Of a stretch of DNA of 64,000 nt, positions 18,788-31,027 are shown in pieces (position 1 is the stretch's first letter; each line of letters begins with the position of its first letter). Where the stretch lies: NCBI GenBank assembly GCA_965198755.1, contig OZ240673.1:434001-498000 (forward strand). Reading direction: 5' to 3'. The notes beneath the pieces are model-generated. The model did no database searches. It was not told the origin of the DNA and worked only from the letters and a program-made list of their open reading frames with translations. The translations under genes were made by a program, and so were the position numbers. The stretch is from BOG-908 sp963692875. GTDB lineage: Bacteria > Pseudomonadota > Alphaproteobacteria > Acetobacterales > Acetobacteraceae.

Positions 18788-19279
18788 TCCTTTGTGTTGA
18801 GGGTGCGTGTCGAGGCTGGGTTGGCCTGGTGGCTGAAGTTTGTTCTACGGAGAAGATAGAGTTCGGTCGTGATTGGCCAGGCCCCGAGAGCGTGGGTTTG
18901 GCCTGTCATGCCGTTCGGCGTTCCTCTGCAGTGGTGTCTTCGGACGTTGATGTAGGCGCGTTGTTGGTCTTTCAATTGTAAATCAGGTTCTGGTGCGTCT
19001 CTGGGCGTGCTGCGGTCAGCCAGTCTGACCGGATGTCCGTGTGTGCGAACGCACGGCTCCAAGACCGCGGCGATTACGATCAGAGGCGTTTAAAGCTGAG
19101 TAGAATAGAACGTGTAAGCTCGACAGAGCGAGGCGCATGACGACTGTCACCTGAAAGCTGGCAGCTGTCTTCGCGTGTTTTGCTTCTGTGCATGGTGTGT
19201 CTCGAGCACGGTGGTCACTTCGGCCGAGGTCATCTCTGATGATCAGAGGTTGCTTGATGACGACTGTCGCGCGGGGTGC
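18788..19279 (+). other. tRNA-Ala-23S spacer
   Basis: A 492-bp transcribed spacer without a gene. ATGACGACTGTC occurs twice (19137-19148 and 19257-19268), just before the 23S. The rest has no recognised element; it probably contributes to the pre-23S processing stem. Confidence 0.55.
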
Positions 19280-22018
<2,739 letters not shown>

Positions 22019-22344
22019 AGGTGTCAGACGTCAGTGCTCAGGCAACAGGAGCCAGAAATGGCTGCTGCTGAGGCGGACGATGATACCCCACCGTGCATAG
22101 AAGCAAGACACGTGATCAGGCGTCAGACGAAAGTCTGACAATATGGAGCGTGTGTCTCTTACCGATGCTACTCGCTCAGCAAAACACCAGAACCTGCGTC
22201 GGCCGTCAGTGGTCGTTGCCCGCCGTCAGCTTGTCTGACGTCTGACACCTCAACCCTGACGGTTGACCCTTGTCGGCGCTACGCAGTCAGCCACCTGTCT
22301 GACTGCTGAAAGCCGATACATCACACATGACAAGTGCCTTGGAC
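22019..22344 (+). other. 23S-5S spacer with inverted repeats
   Basis: A 326-bp transcribed spacer. AGGTGTCAGACGTCAG (22019-22034) is perfectly inverted at 22235-22250. Inside lies a GNRA hairpin GTCAGAC-GAAA-GTCTGAC (22122-22139). The GTCAGAC/GTCTGAC heptamer recurs several times. These are probably RNase III processing structures. No gene is seen. Confidence 0.7.
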
Positions 22345-22462
22345 GACCTGGTGGCCATTGCGGGGAGCCTGCACCCGATCCCATCCCGAACTCGGCCGTG
22401 AAAACCCCCAGCGCCTATGATACTACGTCTCAAGACGTGGGAAAGTCGGTCGCCGCCAGGTC
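22345..22462 (+). rRNA. rrf: 5S ribosomal RNA
   Basis: 118 nt. The ends GACCTGGTGGC and GCCGCCAGGTC pair. The conserved CCCGATCCCATCCCGAACTC loop is present. Confidence 0.97.
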
Positions 22463-22552
22463 TTCCAAAGCACTTCAGCTTGGTTGCTACACAATGGGCC
22501 TTACAGCCGTCGGACCACCGTCCAACAGCAAGACCATGCAGCAACCAACTCA

Positions 22553-22629
<77 letters not shown>

Positions 22630-22656
22630 ACGACGCTTGCTCGTCAACGCAAGCCG

Positions 22657-22697
22657 AAAACCCGGCCTCCTCACTAGGAGTGTCGGGCTTTTCTTTG
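22657..22697 (+). terminator. Intrinsic terminator of the rrn operon
   Basis: The sequence folds as AAAACCCG-gcCTCCTcactAGGAGtgt-CGGGCTTTT and is followed by CTTTG. The G/C stem and T-rich tail fit a Rho-independent terminator about 30 bp after tRNA-fMet. Confidence 0.85.
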
Positions 22698-22734
22698 TCT
22701 GCAGTAAAACTCAGCATCCTGGCCATGCGCCGCG

Positions 22735-23150
22735 AGACGTGACCGCCAAGCGGCCGTGTTCGGGTGGCAACTCGATCTCAATCACCAGCGTACTCTCTTC
22801 GCCGCATCCGAACGCGTGTCTCCTCGCACAAGAGCATAAGCCGGGACCGCAATCCCCTCTCCGTAGACCTGGGCCAGGTTGGGGTAGAGCACCGGAGGCG
22901 CGATGTCGGTAGCCTTGTTAAGTTCGGCCGTAGGCTCTTCCAGCCGGTCCATCTCCAGCTTCATCGATGACTGGTTGGAGCCTTACTCGATGGCCTGGTT
23001 TGACGCGCGATTCTCTATAATTCTGTATGTTTGGCTGCCAGGCTCGCACCGCCTCTCATGCGAAGCCTGTTCACCTCGCAAGTGTACTTACGCGGAGCTC
23101 CTCGAACAGGGCCGGCGCCAAAAACTACAGCTGCTCTTAAACTTGGTGAC
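22735..23150 (-). pseudogene. Decayed C-terminal part of a serine recombinase
   Basis: On the minus strand, KLEMDRLEEPTAELNK, APPVLYPNLAQVYGE and TRSDAAKRVR follow the pattern of the coiled-coil and C-terminal tail of large serine recombinases (compare the common ...LHPNLAELYRRKV...DPETRAEAAE...). After a frameshift near 22785 the reading continues as LVIEIELPPEHGRLAV, the expected strand after it. Upstream, PALFEEL and VNRLRM appear in other frames with stops. I infer a multiply frameshifted relic. It lies directly behind the rrn operon and its terminal tRNA gene, a common integration spot. Confidence 0.6.
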
Positions 23151-23280
23151 GGCACCCAATCAGAGACAAGCCTTTTGCCGCCCTTTCCAAGCTCAGACTA
23201 CTTGCCTGTCTTGTGCTGTTATTGCACAACGGTGATACGCCAGTAGACGCACCCCTATTGCCGGAAAGCTATACCAGCCC

Positions 23281-24255
23281 TTGAGCATCACCAAAAAACG
23301 CGTCCTCGTCACCGGCGGCGCCGGCTTCCTCGGCTCGCACCTCTGCGAGCGCCTGCTCGGCGATGGAAACAGCGTGCTGTGCGTGGACAACTACTTCACC
23401 GGCAGCAAGGACAACATCGGCCACCTGCTGGGCGACCCGAACTTCGAGGCGATGCGCCACGACATCACTTTCCCGCTCTACGTCGAGGTGGACGAAATCT
23501 ATAACCTCGCATGCCCGGCTAGTCCGATCCACTACCAGTTCGACCCTGTGCAGACCACCAAGACCAGCGTGGTCGGCGCTATCAACATGCTGGGCCTGGC
23601 CAAGCGGACCCGCGCGAAGGTGTTCCAGGCCAGCACCAGCGAGGTCTACGGCGATCCCACTGTCAGCCCGCAGCCGGAAAGCTACCGCGGCAACGTCAAT
23701 CCTTTAGGCCCGCGCGCCTGCTACGACGAAGGCAAGCGCTGCGCCGAGACGCTGTTCTTCGACTACCACCGCCAGCACCGCACGCGGGTGAAGGTGGTGC
23801 GTATCTTCAACACCTACGGACCGCGCATGCACCCGCAGGACGGCCGTGTAGTGTCCAACTTCATCATCCAGGCGCTCACCGGCAAGGACATCACGCTGTA
23901 TGGCGACGGCATGCAGACCCGCGCGTTCTGCTACGTGGACGACCTGATAGACGGCTTCGTGCGCATGATGGCCACGCCGGACGGCATCACCGGCCCGATC
24001 AACTTGGGCAACCCGCACGAGATTACCGTCCACGAACTGGCCGAGCGCATCATTACCATGACTGGTGCGGCATCGAAGATCGTCCATGCGCCGTTGCCGC
24101 AGGATGATCCGCTACAGCGCTGTCCGGACATCACGCTTGCCCGGAGTACGCTGGGATGGCAGCCGAATGTGGCGCTAGAACAGGGTTTAGGACGGACGAT
24201 CGCGTATTTCGAACGTCTACTCAGCTTGCAGGCTCGACAGAGAGAGGCGGTTTAA
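23281..24255 (+). CDS. uxs: UDP-glucuronate decarboxylase (UDP-xylose synthase)
   Basis: This extended-SDR enzyme of 324 residues converts UDP-glucuronate to UDP-xylose. Motifs: VTGGAGFLGSHLCERLL (NAD), DNYFTGSKDNI, LACPASPIHYQ, STSEVYGDP, the catalytic YDEGKR, RIFNTYGPRM and DGMQTRAFCYVDDLIDG. These are diagnostic of the UXS family. The start appears to be TTG with a poorly spaced GGAAAG upstream; no better Met exists before the motif. It probably feeds xylose to surface glycans made by neighbouring glycosyltransferases. Confidence 0.93.
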   Translation: MSITKKRVLVTGGAGFLGSHLCERLLGDGNSVLCVDNYFTGSKDNIGHLLGDPNFEAMRHDITFPLYVEVDEIYNLACPASPIHYQFDPVQTTKTSVVGAINMLGLAKRTRAKVFQASTSEVYGDPTVSPQPESYRGNVNPLGPRACYDEGKRCAETLFFDYHRQHRTRVKVVRIFNTYGPRMHPQDGRVVSNFIIQALTGKDITLYGDGMQTRAFCYVDDLIDGFVRMMATPDGITGPINLGNPHEITVHELAERIITMTGAASKIVHAPLPQDDPLQRCPDITLARSTLGWQPNVALEQGLGRTIAYFERLLSLQARQREAV

Positions 24256-24693
24256 CCAAGCTGTTCAACCGAGGCGGAGACACGAGAGACTTCTTGTCTT
24301 GATGTTTGTTCTTTATGATGAACTCTTAGAGGATGTACAGCCGAAGGTGTGGTCCGGATCCCAAGCCAGCGTGCATCGCTGGTTCCGGCGTCCTAAGCGC
24401 GCCTCCTGGGTTCGGCGTTCACACAGGCTTTGTTGGCTACCTTCATATCTGGCGAGTTGTGCCACCCGATTGGCCCATCGGCACGCAAGGCGCGGTCCAC
24501 CAATTAGACCGTGAACGTCGCGCATTTTCGGCAGACCATGCGAGCGTCTGGCCGTTTGAAGGCGGCGGGATACTGCTTGCATATTTAGCTGAGACGCCGG
24601 ACATCATGCTGGCTGAGTCGCAGACGCTTCTCGGCCCGCGGCGGCGATGTTGATGTCGGTACCGCGTGGCCTCCCTTCACCGCTGGATGCGCC
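24256..24693. other. Intergenic region, no gene recognised
   Basis: This 438-bp stretch has open frames on both strands but none with a recognisable motif, a good ribosome binding site or typical codon use. It could hold a decayed gene. I see no repeat or RNA structure here. Confidence 0.4.
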
Positions 24694-25644
24694 TCAGAAG
24701 AACGCTAGGGCTTCGACGCCGACGCCAGCGCGAACGGTGCGCCGCACCTCGGCCTGATCGAGGTCGCAGACGGCGAGAGTGCCTTCGTTCTGGTTGGCGA
24801 TCAGCACTGTGCGGCCGTCGGCGTGGAACGCCATGTTCATCGGGCCTTGGCCCAGGTGCAGCAGCCGTTGTGTCGCAAGGCCGGCATCGAAGACGGTCGC
24901 CAGCGGCGCGTCCACGCTGGTGATGACCAAGTGCCGGCCATCGGGGCTGTAGCGCGCGATCTGCGCCGCCGTGTCGTGCCCGTCCAGTTGGATGGTGGAC
25001 ACCACTTCGTCGGTAGCTGTGTCGACCACCATGATCTGCGGCCTTTGCGCGTCCACCAGCACGACGGTCCTGCCGTCCGGTGACAGGCCCAGCCCGGCCA
25101 AGCCGTTCGGCGCGGGGATCGTTCCGCGCCGTTGGCGGATGGCCAGGTCGATCACGGAGGCGAACGGGTCCTCCTCGTTCTCGGTGTAGAGCTTGCTGCC
25201 GTCCGGCAGCACCTCGATACGGTGCGCCTTGTTGGAACCGACCTCGATGATATGCCCGATGGCGCCGGTCCTGGCGTCCATTTCCAAGACCACGCCGCTG
25301 TTCTCGCACACGCAGTAGAGTTGGCCCTGCGGCCCCCAGCGCAGCCCGTGCGGCGCGAGGTGAGGGTAGGTGCTGAAGTCGCCCATGTGCCGCCGGACCT
25401 TGAGGTCGAACAGCGCGACCAGGTGGCCCGGGTGCGGGTTCTTGCCGTGGATGCCGTCGCCGTAGATCGGGACGTAGGCGATGGCGCGGTCCGGCGCGAC
25501 CAGCAACTCGTGGACGCGCGGGGCAAAGCCGTCGAGGGTCAACACTGTCTCGTAGCTGTCCGGGTCGAGGAACAGAACCTGGTTGCCCACCTTGTCGATG
25601 GCGATCAGCCCGCTGCTGCCAGTCAGGAAGTTGGCGTCAGCCAT
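24694..25644 (-). CDS. YncE-like beta-propeller protein
   Basis: The 316-residue protein consists of repeated ~40-residue blades of the WD40/YVTN type: LIAIDKVGNQVLFLDPDSYETV, RVHELLVAPDRAIAYVPIYGDG, HRIEVLPDGSKLYTENE, GLGLSPDGRTVVLVDA, IARYSPDGRHLVITS and MNMAFHADGRTVLIANQ. It probably forms a seven-bladed propeller. There is no signal peptide. It starts at ATG overlapping the 3' end of the upstream hydrolase by 8 bp, so both are probably expressed together. The ligand or substrate is unknown; lactonase-like roles are possible. Confidence 0.8.
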   Translation of the reverse strand: MADANFLTGSSGLIAIDKVGNQVLFLDPDSYETVLTLDGFAPRVHELLVAPDRAIAYVPIYGDGIHGKNPHPGHLVALFDLKVRRHMGDFSTYPHLAPHGLRWGPQGQLYCVCENSGVVLEMDARTGAIGHIIEVGSNKAHRIEVLPDGSKLYTENEEDPFASVIDLAIRQRRGTIPAPNGLAGLGLSPDGRTVVLVDAQRPQIMVVDTATDEVVSTIQLDGHDTAAQIARYSPDGRHLVITSVDAPLATVFDAGLATQRLLHLGQGPMNMAFHADGRTVLIANQNEGTLAVCDLDQAEVRRTVRAGVGVEALAFF

Positions 25645-26590
25645 GGCAGGACGCCCCGAAGAACGCGGCCAGCTCGCCGGCTGCCGCTTCGGGCTGCTCC
25701 TCCGGGATGAAGTGGCCGCAATTGGCCACCACGCCGCCGCGCACGTCATGGGCATAGGCCCTGAGCGGGGCGGCCATGTCGGCGATGGAGCCTTGGTCGG
25801 CTCCGAGCGCCAGGACCGGCATGGCGAGCTTGCCCCGGGCGGCCAAATCCCGATTCTGCTGCGCCGACAGGGCTGCGGCGCGGTAGTAGGCCAGGCCGGC
25901 GCGCAGACCGCCGTCCTTGGTGAAGACCCGCAGGTACTCACCGATGTCAGCGTCGGAGAACGTTTCCGGGTTGGCCGTCTTGCGGCGCAGGAACCAGTCC
26001 AAGTACTCGCGCTCCCGGCCGCCGATCAGCATCTCCGGCAAGTCCGGCAGCGCGTGGAACGCGAAATGCCAGGTGCGCCACGCGCGGGCCGGGTCGGTCG
26101 GCAGCGCGTCCGGCAGGGTGATGCCGGGTATGCCCGCATCCATCAGGACCAGCCGCCGGACCTCGCTGCCGAACAGCGCCGCATACGGGTAGGCCACCCA
26201 GGCACCGACATCGTGGGCGGCCATGCAACACCGGTACACACCGAGCTGCTGCAGGAGGCCGTGGACGGCTGCCGCGAGAGTTTGGGTGTCGTAGCCGCCC
26301 TGTGGGCGGTCAGAGTCGCCCTGACCCGGCAGGTCCGGCGCGATGATCCGAAAGGTCGCAGCGAGCAGCGGAATCATCTTGCGCCAGGCGAACCAGCTTT
26401 CCGGGAAGCCGGCCAGCAAGACGATGACCTCGCCGTCCGCCTTGCCGCCCGTGACGTAGTGTAGGCGCACGCCGCCTACGGTTGCGAACCGGTGCTCGAA
26501 ACCGGGCAAGGCCAGGTCGGGCTGGGACGCCGGCGAGGTCTCGATCAGCCTTGCCGCCGGGAGCGCCGGGTTCGATTGCTGTGCGGTCAT
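25637..26590 (-). CDS. Alpha/beta hydrolase (epoxide hydrolase / haloalkane dehalogenase type)
   Basis: A 317-residue hydrolase. The oxyanion region is LLAGFPESWFAWRKM, the nucleophile elbow is AAHDVGAW with Asp127 in place of Ser, and the late NCGHFIPEEQP gives the catalytic His. An Asp nucleophile is typical of epoxide hydrolases and dehalogenases. The cap region holds WHFAFHALPDLPE. Substrate is unknown. It overlaps the beta-propeller gene downstream (8 bp), and its ATG overlaps the stop of a transporter-like relic upstream. Confidence 0.85.
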   Translation of the reverse strand: MTAQQSNPALPAARLIETSPASQPDLALPGFEHRFATVGGVRLHYVTGGKADGEVIVLLAGFPESWFAWRKMIPLLAATFRIIAPDLPGQGDSDRPQGGYDTQTLAAAVHGLLQQLGVYRCCMAAHDVGAWVAYPYAALFGSEVRRLVLMDAGIPGITLPDALPTDPARAWRTWHFAFHALPDLPEMLIGGREREYLDWFLRRKTANPETFSDADIGEYLRVFTKDGGLRAGLAYYRAAALSAQQNRDLAARGKLAMPVLALGADQGSIADMAAPLRAYAHDVRGGVVANCGHFIPEEQPEAAAGELAAFFGASCHG

Positions 26591-26990
26591 TGATGGTCTC
26601 CATCGGATGGGTTCTCAGGCCGCTCGGCGAGGAAGCAGGCCAGGGCCAGCACCGGCAGGCCAAGCCCGGCCCACATCGCCATGGACCAGCGCCATAGGCG
26701 TAACTTCGGCCGCCCAGCGCCGCCCCAGCGCCCCCCAGCGAAGCAGGCTGCCATGCAGAGGCCGTCGCGCCGGCTGCGGACCCGGCGCCAAACCCGCGGA
26801 TGGCGCGCTGACCCAGCACGCCGCCCGCCGTCACGCCACAATCCGGCAGCACCGCGCGGCGACCAGCATGGCAAGCCCAGGTGGGAGCCGTCCAGGCCCG
26901 GCCGGCTGAGCAGGATCGGCCAGGCCACCGCGGCCATCGCGAGACCGGTCAAAGGCCGGGTCCCTAACCTGGACGAACCTTACTGAATCG
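26590..26990 (-). pseudogene. Possible remnant of an MFS transporter
   Basis: Minus-strand pieces GLAMAAVAWPILLSRPG and MAMWAGLGLPVLALACFLAERPENP resemble a transmembrane helix and the last helix of a major facilitator, and they end in a stop that overlaps the hydrolase start (ATGA). The middle is readable only with frame changes. The remnant is short, so this is a tentative call. Confidence 0.35.
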
Positions 26991-27003
26991 AGTAGCCGGG
27001 CGC

Positions 27004-28080
27004 GTGTTTGGCCTTCAAAACATCGGCTCCGTTCTCTCTCAGCTGCGCCCCCGGCTACGGTTGGGCGTCCAGAGCCTGGCTGACAACGCGATCGGGACTC
27101 GCCTGATAGGCCCTGCAATCGTGCGCCTCAGGCGACGCACGCTTGCCCGCTCCGGACCGCTCGCCCGCCGTCTGCTTTATCCAAACCCATTGGCCACCCC
27201 CGCTCGCGCCGAGACAGCCCACTTCGCACGTGATGCCGGCATCGGCGACGTGATACTCTGCACGCCGGGTCTGCGCGCCGTAAAAGCGGCCAACCCGGCG
27301 GGCCGCATACGCTTCTACACGAATGCGATCGACCTTGTTCGCGGGCTTTCCTACATCGACGAGGTCCTTCCCTACAAAGACAGGCCCGACGGCACGCTGT
27401 ATGTCGACTACCTGAAGCTGGTGCCATCTCCGGTTCACCTGGCCCGCCTGCTCGGCGACCGCATGGGCGTGAAGGTCACCGACGTACAGCCTGACTGCGT
27501 GGTCGACGACGCGTTGGTCGCGCAGTTCCGGCGAGACTGGGCGCACCTGCCACGTCCATGGGTCGTCGCGTTGCGCCGTGCCAGCCGCTTCACGCCCAAC
27601 AAGGACTGGCCGCACGACTCTTGGGCAGCGCTGCTTGCCGAGGTGGGCAGTTGGGCAAGCGTGATCGAAATCGGCATGCGCGACGAGGGCGGACCGCCGG
27701 TGACAGCGGCCAACGCGCTCGACCTGCGCGGCGACACCAGCATCGCCGAGCTCGTGGCGTTGCTGAAGGCGGCCGACATCCATGTTGGTCCCGTCTCCGG
27801 ACCGATGCACATCGCCGCCGCAGTCAAGACTCCCTCCGTGGTGATCATCGGCGGCTATGAGCATCCGGCAAACGCGCATTACGCCGGAAACACGGAGTTC
27901 TACACCGCGGTGCCCTGCGCCCCATGCTGGCTGCGCGAGCCTTGCCCGTTCGACCTGAAATGCCTCCGCGCAATCACACCCGAGCAGGTTGCAGGCGCTA
28001 TCAGGGCGACTTGGGGTAGGATCGAGCCTGGAGCTCGGGGTGTTGGGAACCCAATAAGAAAGCAAGGCCTTCTTTTCTGA
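27004..28080 (+). CDS. Glycosyltransferase family 9 (ADP-heptose:LPS heptosyltransferase-like)
   Basis: The 358-residue protein follows the GT9 pattern: GIGDVILCTPGLRAVKAANP near residue 80 (family GDxxLxTP), PWVVALRRASRFTPNKDWPHDSW, DLRGDTSIAELVALLKAADIHVGPVSGPMHIAAA (the D/H nucleotide-sugar site) and the Cys-rich CAPCWLREPCPFDLKCL close to the C-terminus. It probably adds a heptose or similar sugar to a surface glycan. The start is GTG. The last residues, RKQGLLF, and the TGA stop come from repeat element 7, so the native C-terminus was probably altered by the insertion. Confidence 0.85.
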   Translation: MFGLQNIGSVLSQLRPRLRLGVQSLADNAIGTRLIGPAIVRLRRRTLARSGPLARRLLYPNPLATPARAETAHFARDAGIGDVILCTPGLRAVKAANPAGRIRFYTNAIDLVRGLSYIDEVLPYKDRPDGTLYVDYLKLVPSPVHLARLLGDRMGVKVTDVQPDCVVDDALVAQFRRDWAHLPRPWVVALRRASRFTPNKDWPHDSWAALLAEVGSWASVIEIGMRDEGGPPVTAANALDLRGDTSIAELVALLKAADIHVGPVSGPMHIAAAVKTPSVVIIGGYEHPANAHYAGNTEFYTAVPCAPCWLREPCPFDLKCLRAITPEQVAGAIRATWGRIEPGARGVGNPIRKQGLLF

Positions 28081-28194
28081 AGAAAAGAAGCAAAAGATTT
28101 TTGGTGCGGCTGTCGCGGACTCTCCCTCAGCGTGCACTCCAGGGAACAAAAGTTTTTTGGTTCTTTTTTTCAAAAAAGAACCGCTTGCTTGCCT
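28057..28194. repeat. K/R intergenic element 7 (K left, R right)
   Basis: It lies between convergent GT9 and flippase genes. The K arm overlaps the end of the GT9 frame and supplies its TGA (TTCTTTTCTGA). The R arm ends 2-3 bp before the flippase stop. Confidence 0.9.
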
Positions 28195-28196
28195 TG

Positions 28197-29690
28197 TTAC
28201 CGCCCGGTTGGCGCCATCTGCCTGAGCCGCCGTCCTACCCCGCCCAGCTTGCCCAGGGGCAAGTGGTCCACGATCTCCAGTAGCGTGGCCGGTGCAACTA
28301 GCCGCAGCCCGGCCATGTAGAACACCGGTCCCAGTACACCAATCACCACGACCTGAATCGGCCGGCTGTCGGAAAACACCGACATGTCCGCCAACGCGGC
28401 AGCAGCGCCGATCGTCACCAGCCCTAACGCGAGCGGAACGACGTAGATCTGCAGTATGTCCGCCCACTTCATCGCCTGGCGGAACACGAGCCAGGAGTTG
28501 ATCGGCTTGATAAGCGCGTAGAACAGCGAGACGCCGATCGCTACGCCGACCGCACCGCCAAGCCACACGCCAAGCAGGACGCAGGCGAAAAAGGGCGGCA
28601 TGAACATCGCGACCAGCCGCACATCCCGCTTGAACTCTCCACGGGCGATGAGCAGCGCGCCGGCCACCCAGGCAAGCGCGTCGCCAGGCAAGCCCAGGCT
28701 CAGTATTTCCACGAGCGGCACCGCGCCGTCCCAGCGATTGCCGAACATCAGGTGCAGCAACGGCGGGGCTTCTGCCGCTTGAAGGAAACAGACCGGCGTG
28801 ATGGTGTAGGCGAGAACGCGCGAGGCCCGCAGGGCCGCGTCCATCTGCCGCGCGGGGTCGCCGTCCAGCCGGCGGAACGCCGGAAACAGCACGCCTCCGA
28901 AGCTGCCCGCCAGCATCTGCAACGGCTGGGCCGCCAGGCGGAAGGCAAAGAAATACACGCCCACCACGCTCTGGGATGCTAGCAGGCCCAGTACGATGTA
29001 GTCGCCCTGGTTGACTGCCGCGATCATCAATCGCGTGCTCAGTACCAGCAGCCCGCTGCCCACCAGGTGGCGGTATTGCAGCATCCGGTGCCCGGGCCGG
29101 ATGTGCAGCGGTGCCTTCCACCAGAAGATGACAGCCTTGATGCCGGCCGCGAACGGCAACGGCAGAACGAAGCTGTAGGCGCCCAGGCCCGCGGCGGCAC
29201 ACGCAATGGTGGCCACCTGAATGGCCACCGTCTCGATGGTGGCGTAGGTGCCCAGATAGCGGAAATCCAGCTCGGCCCGCAGCTTCACCACCGGCACGGT
29301 CGACGCGGCACCGAGCGGCAGGTTGATGGCCAGGATGGCAATCAGTCCGGTAAGGCCCGGAGCGTGGTATAGGCGCGCCGCGATGGGGCCTGCTGCCAGC
29401 ATCACGGCCATGCCTGCAAAGGCGAGTGCCAGGCTGCTCCAGAAGGCGGGCGCCACCCACAGCCGGATATGGCGCGACCGGGTGAGCAGCACGTCGTCGA
29501 TGCCGAAGCCAACGACGGCGGTGACGAGTGCTGTGACCGTGTAGGCCAGGCCTATCTGGCCGAACGCCTCCGGCATCAGCAGCCGCGCCAAGACGATCTG
29601 GCTGAAGAAACTCGAAAGCCGCCCCGACAGCCCTTGGAACAGCAGCCAAAGAAACCCGGTGGCGGTCGTACGGCGGAGCGTCGGCTGCAT
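28197..29690 (-). CDS. Polysaccharide flippase (Wzx-like, MOP superfamily)
   Basis: The 497-residue membrane protein has about 12-14 hydrophobic spans and the N-terminal GFLWLLFQGLSGRLSSFFSQIVLARLL segment of polysaccharide exporters, then MPEAFGQIGLAYTVTALV. The central part contains RLMIAAVNQGDYIVLGLL. It probably flips undecaprenyl-linked oligosaccharides. I chose the ATG giving MQPTLRRTT; another Met lies five codons upstream. It is convergent to the GT9 gene and belongs to the same surface-glycan region. Confidence 0.85.
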   Translation of the reverse strand: MQPTLRRTTATGFLWLLFQGLSGRLSSFFSQIVLARLLMPEAFGQIGLAYTVTALVTAVVGFGIDDVLLTRSRHIRLWVAPAFWSSLALAFAGMAVMLAAGPIAARLYHAPGLTGLIAILAINLPLGAASTVPVVKLRAELDFRYLGTYATIETVAIQVATIACAAAGLGAYSFVLPLPFAAGIKAVIFWWKAPLHIRPGHRMLQYRHLVGSGLLVLSTRLMIAAVNQGDYIVLGLLASQSVVGVYFFAFRLAAQPLQMLAGSFGGVLFPAFRRLDGDPARQMDAALRASRVLAYTITPVCFLQAAEAPPLLHLMFGNRWDGAVPLVEILSLGLPGDALAWVAGALLIARGEFKRDVRLVAMFMPPFFACVLLGVWLGGAVGVAIGVSLFYALIKPINSWLVFRQAMKWADILQIYVVPLALGLVTIGAAAALADMSVFSDSRPIQVVVIGVLGPVFYMAGLRLVAPATLLEIVDHLPLGKLGGVGRRLRQMAPTGR

Positions 29691-29752
29691 GGCTCGGCTT
29701 ACCATGCAGCGCGGGATAATGCGTGAACGATCGCCGCCCTGCGAGTCACAGC

Positions 29753-29892
29753 AGGAAAGCAAAGGCCTGCTTTTTCGAAAAAGAGCAGCAAAAAACTTTT
29801 GGGCCTGCTGTCGCGGAGGTTTCTGCAGCGTGCGCCCAAAGGAATAAAAGTCTTTTGCTTCTTTTCTTCAGAAAAGAAGGCCTTGCTTGCTG
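29753..29892. repeat. K/R intergenic element 8 (K on both sides)
   Basis: Both arms are K-type: the left is CTGCTTTTTCGAAAAAGAGCAGC, the right CTTTTCTTCAGAAAAGAAGG. The left retains GCTGTCGCGGA. It sits between the flippase start and the sensor-kinase relic, ending 10 bp from the relic's stop. Confidence 0.85.
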
Positions 29893-29902
29893 TGCGGCTA
29901 CC

Positions 29903-30631
29903 CTACCCGCACTCGACAAGCTCGCTGATCCGGCTCGCGAGCAGGTCCATCGCGAACGGCTTGATCTCACGTGCATCCCTGGATCAGGCCAGCGGCGGTC
30001 TGCACCGCTGTCGTTCGGTCGGACGCGACGGCGTAGAGCCCCTCCACCCCGTAGGTGTAGCCGAGCAGCGCCAGACCGGAGACCAGCAGCCCGCCGAGCG
30101 ACGACCATGCGAGAAACTGGCTGCAGAGGCGTTCGTTCCTCTCCAGGCACAACAGGCTGGTGCCGAGCAGCAGCAGCCCTGACGCGGTGGCCGGCGCGGT
30201 GGTGCCGACGATGATGCCTGACGCGGTCGTCAGACAGGCGCCGATGAGCGGGCTGAGCAGGTCGCGACCGGCTAGGCCGTAGCCCGTCAGCGAGGCCACG
30301 TTAAATGCCACCAGAAGTGGCCCGGCCGCGTCCGCAGTGTGCGTCCGGTGCGTCATGCGCATGACCAGGGACGTGCCCGCCAGGGCAAAGGCCACCGTGG
30401 TGAGCGGAGACATTGCCGAGAGGCCGGGCCGAATGGTCAGCAGCTGCTGGTTGCCGATACACCAGCCGAGCACGACGAGATGCCGAGCAGAATGGCGGCT
30501 AAGCCGATCATCAGCTGTTCACGCGTAGGCCGGAGATCACGTTCTGGCTGCAGGTTTGCGACATTAGCACAACCCTTGCAAGAACGGCTGAGGTGACGAG
30601 CCCGGATGCAGTTTGTGCAGGGCTCTGGCAT
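29903..30631 (-). pseudogene. Relic of a membrane hybrid sensor kinase (kinase core deleted, N-terminal frameshift)
   Basis: On the minus strand, REQLMIGLAAILLGIS is followed by a one-base frameshift near 30488, then LGWCIGNQQLLTIRPG, SPLTTVAFALAG and further membrane helices typical of bacterial sensor kinases or GGDEF sensors, ending GLIQGC. In another frame the next 60 bp read EIKPFAMDLLASRISELVE, the KPF-containing C-terminal end of a response-regulator receiver domain. Membrane sensor and receiver tail are thus joined with the kinase domains missing. I infer an internal deletion plus frameshift, so it is non-functional. Confidence 0.65.
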
Positions 30632-31027
30632 CCCGCCACTTGGCGGTTCGGGCCGGGACCGCGACGTCCGGGCCCGCTCGCCCGACAGAGCGCGAGTGGC
30701 CGCCCCATGCTGCGCGGCTGGTAAGCATTCGTTTACTTCTATGTCTTACCATTCGAGTAACGACAGGCCCCAGCGGGTCCTGACCGGAGTGCCCATCACG
30801 GTGACCTACGCGCAGCCTCAAACGGAACATGCCTGTCTGCGCGCAGATAAATGCGAAGACCGGCGGACCGGACATGCTCTATGCCGGGGGTGTAATCAGG
30901 TGAGGTCGATTGCACCGGATGTTTGCTTCGACCTCGGCGAGACAATGTTAAGAAAGAATAGACCATTGCCTGTGCACTTTTCCGTTGCGGTCAGTATGAA
31001 CCCAAGACTAACGTACGTTGTAGATCC
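30632..31027 (+). promoter_or_regulatory. Upstream region of the glycan-acylation operon
   Basis: This 396-bp gap has no gene. TGGTAAG at 30719-30725 is inverted at 30745-30751 (CTTACCA). TAACGTAC occurs at 31009-31016 and again at 31041-31048, exactly 32 bp apart (about three helical turns), flanking the presumed start codon. These could be regulator sites; no clear -35/-10 pair is visible. Local G+C is lower than in the genes. Confidence 0.4.

Noticed and set aside
22637..22912. Open frame following tRNA-fMet on the plus strand
   Set aside because: It crosses the intrinsic terminator and opposes the recombinase relic; no motifs.
24256..24693. A possible transposase fragment between uxs and the beta-propeller gene
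   Set aside because: No DDE or HTH motif could be read in any frame; left as unassigned.
27055..29649. 864-codon minus-strand frame across GT9 and the flippase
   Set aside because: It is an antisense/other-frame shadow of two well-supported genes joined by element 7.
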